Source: Collinsella aerofaciens (lineage in GTDB: Bacteria > Actinomycetota > Coriobacteriia > Coriobacteriales > Coriobacteriaceae). From it: a stretch of 64,000 bases of DNA. The notes beneath the pieces were generated by a model. That model saw only the letters and a program-made list of their open reading frames with translations. It made no database searches and was not told the origin of the DNA. The translations under genes and the position numbers were made by a program. The stretch lies in assembly GCF_015555045.1 (NCBI RefSeq), contig NZ_JADNJQ010000005.1, forward strand, positions 1 through 64,000, read 5' to 3'. This document shows, piece after piece, positions 1 through 8,003 of the stretch. Each line of letters begins with the position of its first letter. Positions within the stretch are counted from its first letter, which is position 1.

Positions 1-2
1 GC

Positions 3-1400
3 CTCAAGGTCGTCGACCTCGCCGTCCACGGCGACTCGCGCGGCTGGTTCAAGGAGAACTGGCAGCGCGCCAAGATGACCGCCCTGGGCATCCCGGACCT
101 CCGCGTCGTCCAGAACAACATCTCCTACAACGACAGCCGCGGCGTCACCCGCGGCATCCACGCCGAGCCCTGGGACAAGTTCATCTCGGTGGCCCGCGGC
201 AGCGTATTCGGCGCCTGGGTGGACCTGCGCGAGGGCAGCGAGACCTTCGGCAAGGTGTTCACCTGCACGCTCGACCCGAGCAGGGCCATCTACGTCCCGC
301 GCGGCGTGGGCAACTCCTTCCAGGCCCTGGAGGACGGCACCGCCTACACCTACCTGGTGGACGCCCACTGGTCGCTCGAGCTCAAGAGGACCTACACCTT
401 CGTGAACCTCGCCGACCCCGAGCTCGCCATCGAGTGGCCGATCCCCCTCGACGAGGCCACCGTATCCGAGGCCGACCTCAACCACCCGTACCTCAAGGAC
501 GTCGTCCCCATGGCGCCGAAGCGCACCCTCGTTACCGGCTGCAACGGCCAGTTGGGCCATGCGGTCCGCGCGCTGGCGGAGGAGCGCGGCGTCGCCAAGG
601 ACTTCGACTTCTGCGACATCGACACCTTCGACATGTCCGACCCGGAGGCCTACTCCAAATACGACTGGTCGCTCTACGGCACCGTGATCAACTGCGGCGC
701 CTACACCGCCGTGGACAGGGCGGAGACCCCCGAGGGCCGTGTCATCGCCTGGAAGGCCAACGCGACCGGCCCGGCGCTTCTGGCCCGCACCTGCGCCGGG
801 CACGGGATCACCCTCGTCCACGTGTCCTCCGACTACGTCTTCGACGGCACCGCCGAGGTGCACGACGAGGACGAGCCCCTCAACCCGCTCTCCGTCTACG
901 GCCAGACCAAGGCGGCCGGCGACATCGCCGTGGCCGGCTGCCCGCGCCACTACATCATGCGCTCCAGCTGGGTCATCGGCGAGGGCCGCAACTTCGTCAA
1001 GACCATGAGGGCGCTCTCAGACCGCGTCGCCGACCCGGAGGACAAGCTGGAGCAGGTCACCGTCGTGGACGACCAGCTGGGACGCCTGACCTTCACGCGC
1101 GACATGGCGCAGGCCATCTTCCATGTGCTGGACGCGAAGGCCCCCTACGGTACCTACGACTGCACCGGCTCCGGTGCCGTGAGGAGCTGGGCGGATATCG
1201 CCCGCGCCGTCTTCGAGGCCGCCAACGGCAACGGCGACAGGGTCGTGCCGGTATCGACCGCCGACTACTACGCGAGCGCCGAGGGCCCCGTCGCCCCGCG
1301 CCCGGTCCACTCCGCGCTCGACCTGTCCAAGCTCGAGGCTGCCGGCTTCCACATGCCCGACTGGGAGGAAGAGCTGGGGGAGTACATCAAGACGCTCTAG
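3..1400 (+). CDS. dTDP-4-dehydrorhamnose 3,5-epimerase / reductase fusion (5' partial)
   Basis: The reading frame is open from base 3, so the true start lies left of the window. The first part is an RmlC-like cupin (RGIHAE; VDLREGSETFG; ending at the IEWP motif), and from about base 510 (MAPKRTLVTG) an RmlD-type short-chain reductase follows, with the NAD(P) motif TGCNGQLG and the YGQTK catalytic Tyr/Lys pair. Together they would catalyse the last two steps of dTDP-L-rhamnose synthesis in the cytoplasm. The usual epimerase AHGF histidine position reads GNSF and the TDYY tyrosine position reads VDAH, so the cupin half may have altered activity. The gene is followed by a strong hairpin and belongs with the surface-polysaccharide genes to its right. 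The fusion call is firm; full epimerase activity is not. Confidence 0.85.
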   Translation, partial: LKVVDLAVHGDSRGWFKENWQRAKMTALGIPDLRVVQNNISYNDSRGVTRGIHAEPWDKFISVARGSVFGAWVDLREGSETFGKVFTCTLDPSRAIYVPRGVGNSFQALEDGTAYTYLVDAHWSLELKRTYTFVNLADPELAIEWPIPLDEATVSEADLNHPYLKDVVPMAPKRTLVTGCNGQLGHAVRALAEERGVAKDFDFCDIDTFDMSDPEAYSKYDWSLYGTVINCGAYTAVDRAETPEGRVIAWKANATGPALLARTCAGHGITLVHVSSDYVFDGTAEVHDEDEPLNPLSVYGQTKAAGDIAVAGCPRHYIMRSSWVIGEGRNFVKTMRALSDRVADPEDKLEQVTVVDDQLGRLTFTRDMAQAIFHVLDAKAPYGTYDCTGSGAVRSWADIARAVFEAANGNGDRVVPVSTADYYASAEGPVAPRPVHSALDLSKLEAAGFHMPDWEEELGEYIKTL

Positions 1401-1422
1401 CCGCTATTAACTTTTCGAGAGT

Positions 1423-1452
1423 AAAAGCCGCCGCTTGTTAACGGCGGCTTTT
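1423..1452. terminator. Bidirectional intrinsic terminator
   Basis: An 11-base perfect stem (1423-1433 with 1442-1452, AAAAGCCGCCG) with an 8-base loop is flanked by A/T runs on both strands, so it can end the rhamnose gene on the plus strand and the yfhO-like gene on the minus strand. The minus-strand stop codon (1438-1440) lies inside the loop, so the last codons of that gene form half of the hairpin. Confidence 0.85.
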
Positions 1453-3849
1453 CTTATGCCTGGCGTATAGCCCCGCTGCAATAAGAGCGGCGGCGGTCGC
1501 CAGACTCACTGCAAGCCCCGCAAGGGCGCCCGGAGTCTTGTAAGTCATCACGATCCTATTCGCGCCTTTCTGCATGTTCAGGGACGACAAGCCCTTATCG
1601 GCGGCGGGCGTTAGTTCTGCGGCGGTTCCGTTTACCGTTACGTTCCAGCCCTCATCGTATGGAACGCTCAACAGCAGGTTGCCGTCATCCTTGGCGGTAT
1701 ACTCGCCTTCGATCCTTCCGTCTTCAAAAACCGTCGGAATAAACTCGCTCGTCTTAAGCTCGTTAATAATCTGATCAAAAACGTCCAGATTGAGGGCGTA
1801 AAAGACCGGCTCATTGTCTTGGGGCATGTCTGTATAGCCCTCTGCGACTCCGATTGACACCGTATGCTGGCTCGGGGCGTCCGATGCATCCGCAATCTGG
1901 CGGATATTATTGTCGAATCTCCAGGCCTCGTTTTCGATCGTTCGCTGGTCGATGGTAAGGGCGACGGGCCAATAACTGCCGGCGGTCGCATCTTTGTTGA
2001 TGTAGAGATACCCGATGGAGCTTGCCGGTACAGTGACGCTCCATTGCTTTAAGCTATCGCTATTCTCTGTGCTCGTGGCCTCGATCTTGGTATAGAGCTC
2101 GACCTCACGGCCTAGGATTTTGCTGTAGAGGTCGTTCTGCTTTTCGAAAGGGTTTTCGCTCTTCAGCGTGCTGTTTTTGATATCGCTTGAGGCCGCGATG
2201 CCAATGCTGAGCGCATAGGGGTTCTCGTACACCGCGCTTGTGGAGTCGGCCTGATTCGTCTTGGCTAAAACGTATCCTGCAGGCGCGTTTTCAGGAATGG
2301 CGTACTTGACTCCCAGTAGGGCATCGACGGCGAGAATGGGCTCGGCATAACGGGTCGAGAATTCGCCGACGCTGCTGTATCCAAGGGAATTGAGCAGTGC
2401 GATGGCCTGCGGGTTGTTGGCGGACGAATACGAAGACAACTGGTTGTACCCAAGCGCCAGGCCTTCGTTGAGGGCGGCGCTGTCGACGCGTGTGGTCGTG
2501 CGGTCAATGCGATAGAACGACGCCGAAGTCTGGTCTTGAATGGCCGTGATCGCGTCGGTTGCGGCGGCGACATAGGTGCTGTTGGCTTCTTCGGAATAGC
2601 CTGTGTACAGCTGATTCCACATTACATGGGCGTTGGCAAATAGTTCAATTGCCGTGAGTGCCAGGAGTGGCAGGATAATGGCTGGACAATGGGCTCGACG
2701 TAATGTTGACCACTCTTTGAGTTTCTGCAGCGCGTATCCTGCGGCCCACAGCGCAAAGAAGCTCAGCAAAAAAGCCGTGCGTGAGTAGAAGCCATTGGGA
2801 ACGCGCATGCCGCACCAGATATACTCGAGCGGGCTCAAAACGGAGCTTGCGACCAGGATTATCGTGACGACGAGTGTTGCGATGCGCGTCTTGATTGAAA
2901 CCGTGCGGTTAACCAGCAGGCTCGCCGCGAGCTGCATCATGATGATGCCACAATAGAACTGCGGTGTGCTTTCGTTGTTTACCCACATGCAGGGAAGAAA
3001 GCCCCTGATGAGCGACTTGAGGCTGGTTTTAAGCAGGGGGCCAAGTGCCAGAACGGGACCGCCCTTGGACATGGCAAGGATGGCCGGCAAAAAGGTCCAG
3101 GCGGACAGGAGCAGCCCAAGCGCGATGGCCCCGGCGAATCGTAGGGCCCGATCGAGCATGAGCTTCCAGCTAAATCCTTCTTCTGCAACATAATCGACAA
3201 ATTCGACCAATACGAAGATGCAGAGGAACAGGAGGCTGATGTAGGCCGTATACCAGCAGAACATGACATTGAGCGCCGTTGCGATGACGAGGCGGATCAT
3301 GCGCTGCTTGCGGATGAGCTCGTAACAACCGTAGGCGCAAACGGGAAGCAGAATCAGACAGTCGATCCAGAGCGGGTTGCGCAGGTTGCTGACGGTCCAG
3401 CTGCAAAACGTGAATGACGCGGAAAGCAGAAATGTCGCGGGTTTGGATAAGCCAAAGCGCTTTTGCACATACCAAGCGCTGCTAATGTGGATACAGCCAA
3501 GCTTGAGTGCGCTGATGACGAATACAAAGAGCGTCAGCTTGTCTGCGGGAAACAGCACGCAGAACAGGTTGAAGGGGCTGGCGAGGTAGTAGCTATATAG
3601 CCCCCATGTGTTCATACCGAGTCCCTGTGAGAAGGAATAGCGAAGGTTTGCCTCGCCTAAAAGGACGCGGCGAAACCACGCGAAGAAGTCGATGTATTGG
3701 TATTTGAGATCGTTGGTGAGAAACGAGTTGTCGCCAAAGGGGTAGACATGCCCCGCCGCTGCAAGTGCGACAAAAAGTGCGACGGAAAACGCAAAGCAGG
3801 CGGCGTAGAACGCCACATTCTTGAGCGTGTTGTTATTGGGCTGTGTCAT
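1438..3849 (-). CDS. yfhO: YfhO-family membrane glycosyltransferase-like protein
   Basis: This is an 803-residue polytopic membrane protein. It opens with a transmembrane segment, then an extracytoplasmic loop with the YfhO-type motif GDNSFLTNDLKYQY, many hydrophobic segments to about residue 430, a long soluble extracytoplasmic region, and a final membrane helix (AGLAVSLATAAALIAAGLYA) with a basic tail. YfhO proteins are GT-C-like enzymes; in Bacillus YfhO works with the GT2 enzyme CsbB to place sugars on lipoteichoic acid. Here the gene overlaps the upstream CsbB-like GT2 by 17 bases, which supports the same pairing. The polymer that is glycosylated is not shown by the sequence. Confidence 0.85.
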   Translation of the reverse strand: MTQPNNNTLKNVAFYAACFAFSVALFVALAAAGHVYPFGDNSFLTNDLKYQYIDFFAWFRRVLLGEANLRYSFSQGLGMNTWGLYSYYLASPFNLFCVLFPADKLTLFVFVISALKLGCIHISSAWYVQKRFGLSKPATFLLSASFTFCSWTVSNLRNPLWIDCLILLPVCAYGCYELIRKQRMIRLVIATALNVMFCWYTAYISLLFLCIFVLVEFVDYVAEEGFSWKLMLDRALRFAGAIALGLLLSAWTFLPAILAMSKGGPVLALGPLLKTSLKSLIRGFLPCMWVNNESTPQFYCGIIMMQLAASLLVNRTVSIKTRIATLVVTIILVASSVLSPLEYIWCGMRVPNGFYSRTAFLLSFFALWAAGYALQKLKEWSTLRRAHCPAIILPLLALTAIELFANAHVMWNQLYTGYSEEANSTYVAAATDAITAIQDQTSASFYRIDRTTTRVDSAALNEGLALGYNQLSSYSSANNPQAIALLNSLGYSSVGEFSTRYAEPILAVDALLGVKYAIPENAPAGYVLAKTNQADSTSAVYENPYALSIGIAASSDIKNSTLKSENPFEKQNDLYSKILGREVELYTKIEATSTENSDSLKQWSVTVPASSIGYLYINKDATAGSYWPVALTIDQRTIENEAWRFDNNIRQIADASDAPSQHTVSIGVAEGYTDMPQDNEPVFYALNLDVFDQIINELKTSEFIPTVFEDGRIEGEYTAKDDGNLLLSVPYDEGWNVTVNGTAAELTPAADKGLSSLNMQKGANRIVMTYKTPGALAGLAVSLATAAALIAAGLYARHKKSRR

Positions 3850-4801
3850 CAGATTCCTCGTTGGATTCTCGAATGATATAGATGGGGCGGCGCTTGGTCT
3901 CCAAGTAGGCTTTTGCTAGGTACTCGCCAATGATTCCCAGGCACAGGAGCTGCATGCCGCCAAACAGCGTAATGAGGCAGGCAAGGGAGGGCCATCCGCC
4001 TACGGGGTCGCCCCAAACAAGCGTTTTGACCAGGATGACGATGAATCCCAGGATAGCGATGAGACAGAAAACGATACCCGTGAGGGCGGCGAGGGAGAGC
4101 GGCGCCGTGGAAAACGCGACGATGCCGTCGATGGAATAGAGGAGCAGCGACCAAAAGCTCCATTTGGTCTCGCCGGCCACGCGGTTGACGTTTACGTAGG
4201 GGAGCCATTTGGTCTTGAAGCCGACCCAGCCGTAAATGCCCTTGGAGAATCGGTTGTATTCGCCCATGGAGATGATGGCGTTGACCATAGGTCGCTTCAT
4301 GAGCCTAAAATCGCGTGCTCCGTCGACGATGTCGGCCTTAGAAATGCGGTTGATGATCTTGTAGAACATACGGGCACAGAACGACCTGATGGGAGGCTCG
4401 CCTTCGCGGGTGGTCCTGCGTGTGGCGACGTTATCGTAGCTATCGGTCTGCAGGATCTCGTACATCTGCGGCAGGAGCGAGGGCGGATCCTGCATGTCGG
4501 CATCCATGGTGGCGACATAGTCGCCCTTTGCGTGCTGGAGTCCGGCGAGTAGTGCCGCCTCCTTGCCAAAGTTGCGCGAGAAAGAGTGCCAGTGGATGGC
4601 GTATGGATGCGCCGCCGCGGCCTCGGCTTTCATGACGGTGAGCGTTGCGTCTGCCGAGCCATCGTCGACGAGGACGGCTTCAAAGGAAATGCCGGGGTCT
4701 TGCTGGGTCATGATGCGAACGACGCCATCGAGCTCTTTGAGAAAGATCGGAAGTGATTCCTGCTCGTTGTAGCACGGCACGACGATGGAGATGAGCGGCA
4801 T
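3833..4801 (-). CDS. GT2 glycosyltransferase, CsbB/GtrB-like polyprenyl-phosphate sugar synthase
   Basis: A 322-residue GT2 enzyme with a GT-A fold N-terminus (VVPCYNEQESL), DDGS at 46-49 and the metal/donor motif MDADMQDPP at 99-107. Two transmembrane helices follow near the C-terminus (about 232-260 and 268-295). This architecture is that of GtrB/CsbB/DPM1 enzymes, which move a sugar from a nucleotide donor to undecaprenyl phosphate on the inner face of the membrane. An SD (GAGGT) precedes the ATG. It lies 6 bases after the other GT2 and overlaps the YfhO gene, so the lipid-linked sugar it makes is probably used by YfhO. The sugar itself cannot be read from the sequence. Confidence 0.85.
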   Translation of the reverse strand: MPLISIVVPCYNEQESLPIFLKELDGVVRIMTQQDPGISFEAVLVDDGSADATLTVMKAEAAAAHPYAIHWHSFSRNFGKEAALLAGLQHAKGDYVATMDADMQDPPSLLPQMYEILQTDSYDNVATRRTTREGEPPIRSFCARMFYKIINRISKADIVDGARDFRLMKRPMVNAIISMGEYNRFSKGIYGWVGFKTKWLPYVNVNRVAGETKWSFWSLLLYSIDGIVAFSTAPLSLAALTGIVFCLIAILGFIVILVKTLVWGDPVGGWPSLACLITLFGGMQLLCLGIIGEYLAKAYLETKRRPIYIIRESNEESDDTAQ

Positions 4802-4807
4802 GGTGGT

Positions 4808-5779
4808 TTACCTCACGCTTGGCTTGGAAGTGGGGTGGCCGAGCTGGTCGTCGTAGGCGTATTTGCTGTACACGTTGACCTCCCACTGCTTTTTTTCGAC
4901 CTTTGCCACGGAGTCGAGGATGAATCCGGTTGCGAGACTCAGGCCGCACAGGAACATAAACGAGGCGGCGAGCATGGCGGTGGGGAAGCGCGGGACGAGG
5001 CCGGTCTGGAAATACTCCACAACGATGGGCATGCCCAGGGCGAGGCCGATAAGCGCGAATAGGATTGCGACCAGGGTGAAGAACTTTAGCGGGCGGTAGT
5101 CCTTGAACAGCGTGCCGATCATCGCGACGACTTTAATGCCATCGCTGACAGTGTTGAGTTTGGACTCGGAGCCCTCGGGACGGTCGCGGTACTCGATGGG
5201 TACATCTTTGATGCGCCAGCGGTGGTCGACAGCGTGGATCGAGAGCTCGGTTTCGATCTGAAAGCCCTCGGAAAGCACTGGGAAGGTTTTAACGAACGGG
5301 CGGCTCATGGCGCGGTAGCCGGTCATGACGTCATCGAAGCTGTAGCCATAGATCCACTTGATCATGGCGCGGACCAGATTGTTGCCAAAGCCGTGGAAGG
5401 CGCGCTTGTTTTCCTCGGCGTAGGTGCCGTTTGAAAGGCGATCGCCTACGGTCATGTCGGCCGTACCGTTAAGGATGGGCTCGCAGAGGGCCTTGGCCGC
5501 CTCGGCGGGATAGGTGTCGTCGCCGTCGACCATCAGGTAGCAATCAGCGTCGATGTCGCGAAACATCTGGCGGCATACGTTGCCCTTTCCCTGACGGGGC
5601 TCAAAGCGGACCGTGGCGCCGTGCTCGGTGGCGATGCGTGAGGTATCGTCCGACGAGTTGTTGTCATAGACATAGACCGTCGCTTGCGGAAGCTCGCGGT
5701 GAAAGTCGTCGATGACTTTGCCGATCGTGGGCGCTTCGTTGTAGCAGGGGATGATGACGGCGATGGATTCAGAATTCAC
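4808..5779 (-). CDS. GT2 glycosyltransferase with two C-terminal membrane helices
   Basis: A 323-residue GT2 enzyme: IIPCYNEAPTIG at the N-terminus, DNNSSDD at 39-45, DGDDTYP at 85-91, and two membrane helices at about 235-260 and 265-290. The start is GTG, preceded by AAGGAG six bases away. It is the first gene of a three-gene minus-strand set (GT2, GT2, YfhO). It resembles DPM/ArnC-like family members and probably makes a second polyprenyl-phosphate sugar or modifies a lipid-linked precursor. A minus-strand TATACT (plus 5810-5815) is a possible -10. Its exact donor and acceptor are unknown. Confidence 0.8.
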   Translation of the reverse strand: MNSESIAVIIPCYNEAPTIGKVIDDFHRELPQATVYVYDNNSSDDTSRIATEHGATVRFEPRQGKGNVCRQMFRDIDADCYLMVDGDDTYPAEAAKALCEPILNGTADMTVGDRLSNGTYAEENKRAFHGFGNNLVRAMIKWIYGYSFDDVMTGYRAMSRPFVKTFPVLSEGFQIETELSIHAVDHRWRIKDVPIEYRDRPEGSESKLNTVSDGIKVVAMIGTLFKDYRPLKFFTLVAILFALIGLALGMPIVVEYFQTGLVPRFPTAMLAASFMFLCGLSLATGFILDSVAKVEKKQWEVNVYSKYAYDDQLGHPTSKPSVR

Positions 5780-5939
5780 TCAATGCTCCTTATACGTTCA
5801 ATCCTTGAAAGTATAGCCGTTTGGGCTTGGCATCCTAAGATGTGGGTTAGTTCTCCAGTTTTGTTGCGCGAATCGTTTGCATGGCCGTCGGGTCTATACT
5901 GTTCGTTTGTCAACGATTACGAGTAAAGGAGTTGCATCC

Positions 5940-6785
5940 GTGTCGGATCAGACAAAGCAACAAGAAACTCGCAGTCTGCCTGCGACGTTTGCTAAGAACG
6001 AATTTGAGAAGGACGCGTTTATCCTTCGTCAGCTGGTTACCAAGGATTTTAAGATCAAGTATCGCCGTAGCGTTCTGGGCGTCGCATGGTCGGTGCTCAA
6101 CCCGCTGCTGATGATGATCGTCATGGCCATCGTGTTCTCGACGATTTTTGCCCAGGGCCGCAATGGCTCGATTACGCCCGAGATGTACCCGCTGTATTTG
6201 ATCGTGGGTAACGTCACCTTTGCCGTCATGTCCGAGTCTACGAACCAGGCCCTGACGTCGATCGTGGGTGCTGCCCCGCTGCTCAAGAAGGTTAAGGTGC
6301 ACCGCTGGGTCTTCCCGGTGCAGAAGGTGCTCTTCTCGCTGGTCAACTTTGCCTTCTCGCTTGTCGCCGTCGCCATCGTTATGCTGTGGTTCCGCGTTAT
6401 GCCTTCTTGGCACCTGATTCTGCTGCCGGTCTGCCTGCTGCTGCTTATGTGCTTCTGCATGGGCCTGGGCATGATGCTCTCTGCCCTTACGGTTTTCTTC
6501 CGCGATGTCATGCATCTTTGGAGCGTCATCATTACGGCGTGGACTTACATCACGCCCATCTTTTGGACGACCGATTTTGTTGCGCAGATGCCCCATATTG
6601 TCCGTATCTTGGTATATGCGAACCCCATGTACAACTATCTGCAGTTTATGCGCGATATCTTCCTGTTCCAGACCACGCCTTCGCTTATGACGTTTGGCAT
6701 GTGCGTTGCTTGGGCGGTTCTTGCGCTTGCCATTGGCTATACCGTGTTCCATAAGTCCGAGCGTAAGTTCATCCTCTACATCTAA
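5940..6785 (+). CDS. Polysaccharide/teichoic-acid ABC exporter permease (Wzm/TagG type)
   Basis: An ABC-2 type permease of 281 residues with about six membrane helices. The region KDFKIKYRRSVLGVAWSVLN near residue 35 is the typical amphipathic start of Wzm/TagG/RfbA-type permeases. The GTG at 5940 is chosen because AAAGGAG (5925-5931) lies 8 bases upstream; the longer frame back to 5877 has no SD and would cover the likely promoter (TATACT at 5895-5900). It should form an exporter with the ATPase that follows 8 bases later, flipping or exporting a lipid-linked wall polymer made by nearby glycosyltransferases. Confidence 0.88.
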   Translation: MSDQTKQQETRSLPATFAKNEFEKDAFILRQLVTKDFKIKYRRSVLGVAWSVLNPLLMMIVMAIVFSTIFAQGRNGSITPEMYPLYLIVGNVTFAVMSESTNQALTSIVGAAPLLKKVKVHRWVFPVQKVLFSLVNFAFSLVAVAIVMLWFRVMPSWHLILLPVCLLLLMCFCMGLGMMLSALTVFFRDVMHLWSVIITAWTYITPIFWTTDFVAQMPHIVRILVYANPMYNYLQFMRDIFLFQTTPSLMTFGMCVAWAVLALAIGYTVFHKSERKFILYI

Positions 6786-6793
6786 GGAGTGCT

Positions 6794-7564
6794 GTGATGA
6801 CTGAATCTGTTGTTGATTACAGCGAGCAGCCTCTGGCTGTCGAGGTCGACGACGTCACCATGATCTTTAACATGGCGTCCGAGTCGCTGACCAACCTCAA
6901 GGAGTACTTTATCAAGCTTGCCAAACACGAACTGTTCTTTGAGGAGTTTAGGGCGCTCAAACATATCTCGTTTGATATACATCGCGGCGAGGTTGTAGGC
7001 CTTGTCGGCACCAACGGTTCCGGCAAATCTACGATGCTCAAGATTATTGCCGGCGTGCTTGAGCCCAGCGAGGGCAGCGTTAAGGTGCATGGCAACATTG
7101 CGCCCCTTATTGAGCTTGGCGCTGGATTTGACCCCGAGCTAACTGCCCGTGAGAACATTTATCTAAACGGCGCACTGCTCGGCTACACCAAGGAGTTCAT
7201 CGATGCCAACTTTGACGGCATTATTGAGTTCGCTGAGCTGCAGAACTTTGTCGATATGCCGCTTAAGAACTTCTCCTCGGGCATGGTGGCGCGTATCGCC
7301 TTTGCAATCGCGACGATTACCGAGCCCGATATTCTGATCGTTGACGAGACGCTGTCCGTCGGTGATGTGTTCTTCCAGCAGAAGTGCGAGGACCGCATCC
7401 AGCACTTTATTCAGAGCGGTGACGTGACGGTTCTGTTCGTTTCGCACTCTATGGAGCAGGTTGAGCGCATCTGCCAGCGTGCCGTTTGGATTGAGAAGGG
7501 TGACCTTCGCATGGACGGCCCGGTCGATGAGGTCTGCAAGGCGTATCGCGAGCAGTTCAACTAG
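6794..7564 (+). CDS. Polysaccharide ABC exporter ATPase (Wzt/TagH type)
   Basis: A 256-residue ABC ATPase. Walker A GTNGSGKST is at 72-80, the signature FSSGM at 160-164, Walker B ILIVDE at 180-185 and the switch histidine near 218. The N-terminal stretch with FNMASESLTNLKEY and the segment ELGAGFDPELTARENIY are typical of the Wzt/TagH/RfbB subfamily. It stops right after the ATPase core, so the C-terminal carbohydrate-binding domain of many Wzt proteins is absent. SD AAGGAG at 6784-6789 serves GTG 6794 or, with better spacing, ATG 6797. It is coupled to the permease upstream. Confidence 0.9.
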   Translation: MMTESVVDYSEQPLAVEVDDVTMIFNMASESLTNLKEYFIKLAKHELFFEEFRALKHISFDIHRGEVVGLVGTNGSGKSTMLKIIAGVLEPSEGSVKVHGNIAPLIELGAGFDPELTARENIYLNGALLGYTKEFIDANFDGIIEFAELQNFVDMPLKNFSSGMVARIAFAIATITEPDILIVDETLSVGDVFFQQKCEDRIQHFIQSGDVTVLFVSHSMEQVERICQRAVWIEKGDLRMDGPVDEVCKAYREQFN

Positions 7565-7566
7565 GT

Positions 7567-7572
7567 TATAAT
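7567..7572 (+). promoter_or_regulatory. Candidate -10 of tRNA-Arg(TCT)
   Basis: A perfect TATAAT lies 44 bases before the tRNA, straddling the end of the ABC ATPase gene. No good -35 is seen at 16-18 bases, so the call rests on the -10 only. Confidence 0.35.
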
Positions 7573-7616
7573 TACTTGCGCTTGGCCGAATTGTTTGGCT
7601 GGGCGTGCGGTTATTT

Positions 7617-7693
7617 GCTCCATTAGCTCAGTTGGATAGAGCAGGGGACTTCTAATCCCAAGGTCGACGGTTCGAATCCGCCATGGAGCACCA
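7617..7693 (+). tRNA. tRNA-Arg (anticodon TCT)
   Basis: A full cloverleaf can be folded: acceptor GCTCCAT with ATGGAGC, D-stem GCTC/GAGC, anticodon loop CTTCTAA giving anticodon TCT (codons AGA/AGG), T-loop TTCGAAT, discriminator A and an encoded CCA at 7691-7693. Two stem positions look mismatched (G-A at 27-43 and A-C in the T-stem). A rho-independent terminator follows directly. Confidence 0.93.
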
Positions 7694-7702
7694 ACGTTTA
7701 TT

Positions 7703-7734
7703 AAGCCCGGACCGCTAGGTGGTCCGGGCTTTTT
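7703..7734 (+). terminator. Intrinsic terminator after tRNA-Arg(TCT)
   Basis: An 11-base perfect stem AAGCCCGGACC (7703-7713 with 7721-7731), a 7-base loop, and a T run to 7734. Confidence 0.9.
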
Positions 7735-7740
7735 CACATG

Positions 7741-7969
7741 CCGGTGTTCTTTATTCTTGCCGAGTATACGTTTAGGCCGAAGCGGTGGTGCGAGCGTTCT
7801 GCGGGCAAGCCAGTCTGGCAATCTTTACGATCCATGCGGTCGATTGGTTTATTCCGTGGCAGACCATGCCTCTGCTTATGACGCTGCCAGCATCGTGGCT
7901 CTTCGCGTCAATCGTACGCTGCGCCTGCGATATTGGATTGGCGTACGTAATCAAGAAGGCGTAATAACG
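7741..7969. other. Intergenic stretch with no gene seen
   Basis: Between the two terminators I find no frame with an SD, no repeat and no RNA gene. Short open frames on both strands here cross the terminators or the tRNA and look random. Confidence 0.6.
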
Positions 7970-7998
7970 GCGGGGAGGACCAACTTGGCCCTCCCCGC
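7970..7998 (-). terminator. Hairpin ending the ATPase/DUF4869 module
   Basis: A 9-base stem (GCGGGGAGG 7970-7978 with CCTCCCCGC 7990-7998) lies 6 bases past the ATPase stop codon. The minus-strand tail CGTTATTACG is only moderately T-rich, so this is a likely but not ideal terminator. Confidence 0.6.
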
Positions 7999-8003
7999 TG
8001 TAT

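Noticed and set aside
5877-5939. Upstream ATG start for the ABC permease
   Set aside because: No SD, and it spans the likely promoter region; GTG 5940 has a strong SD at proper spacing.
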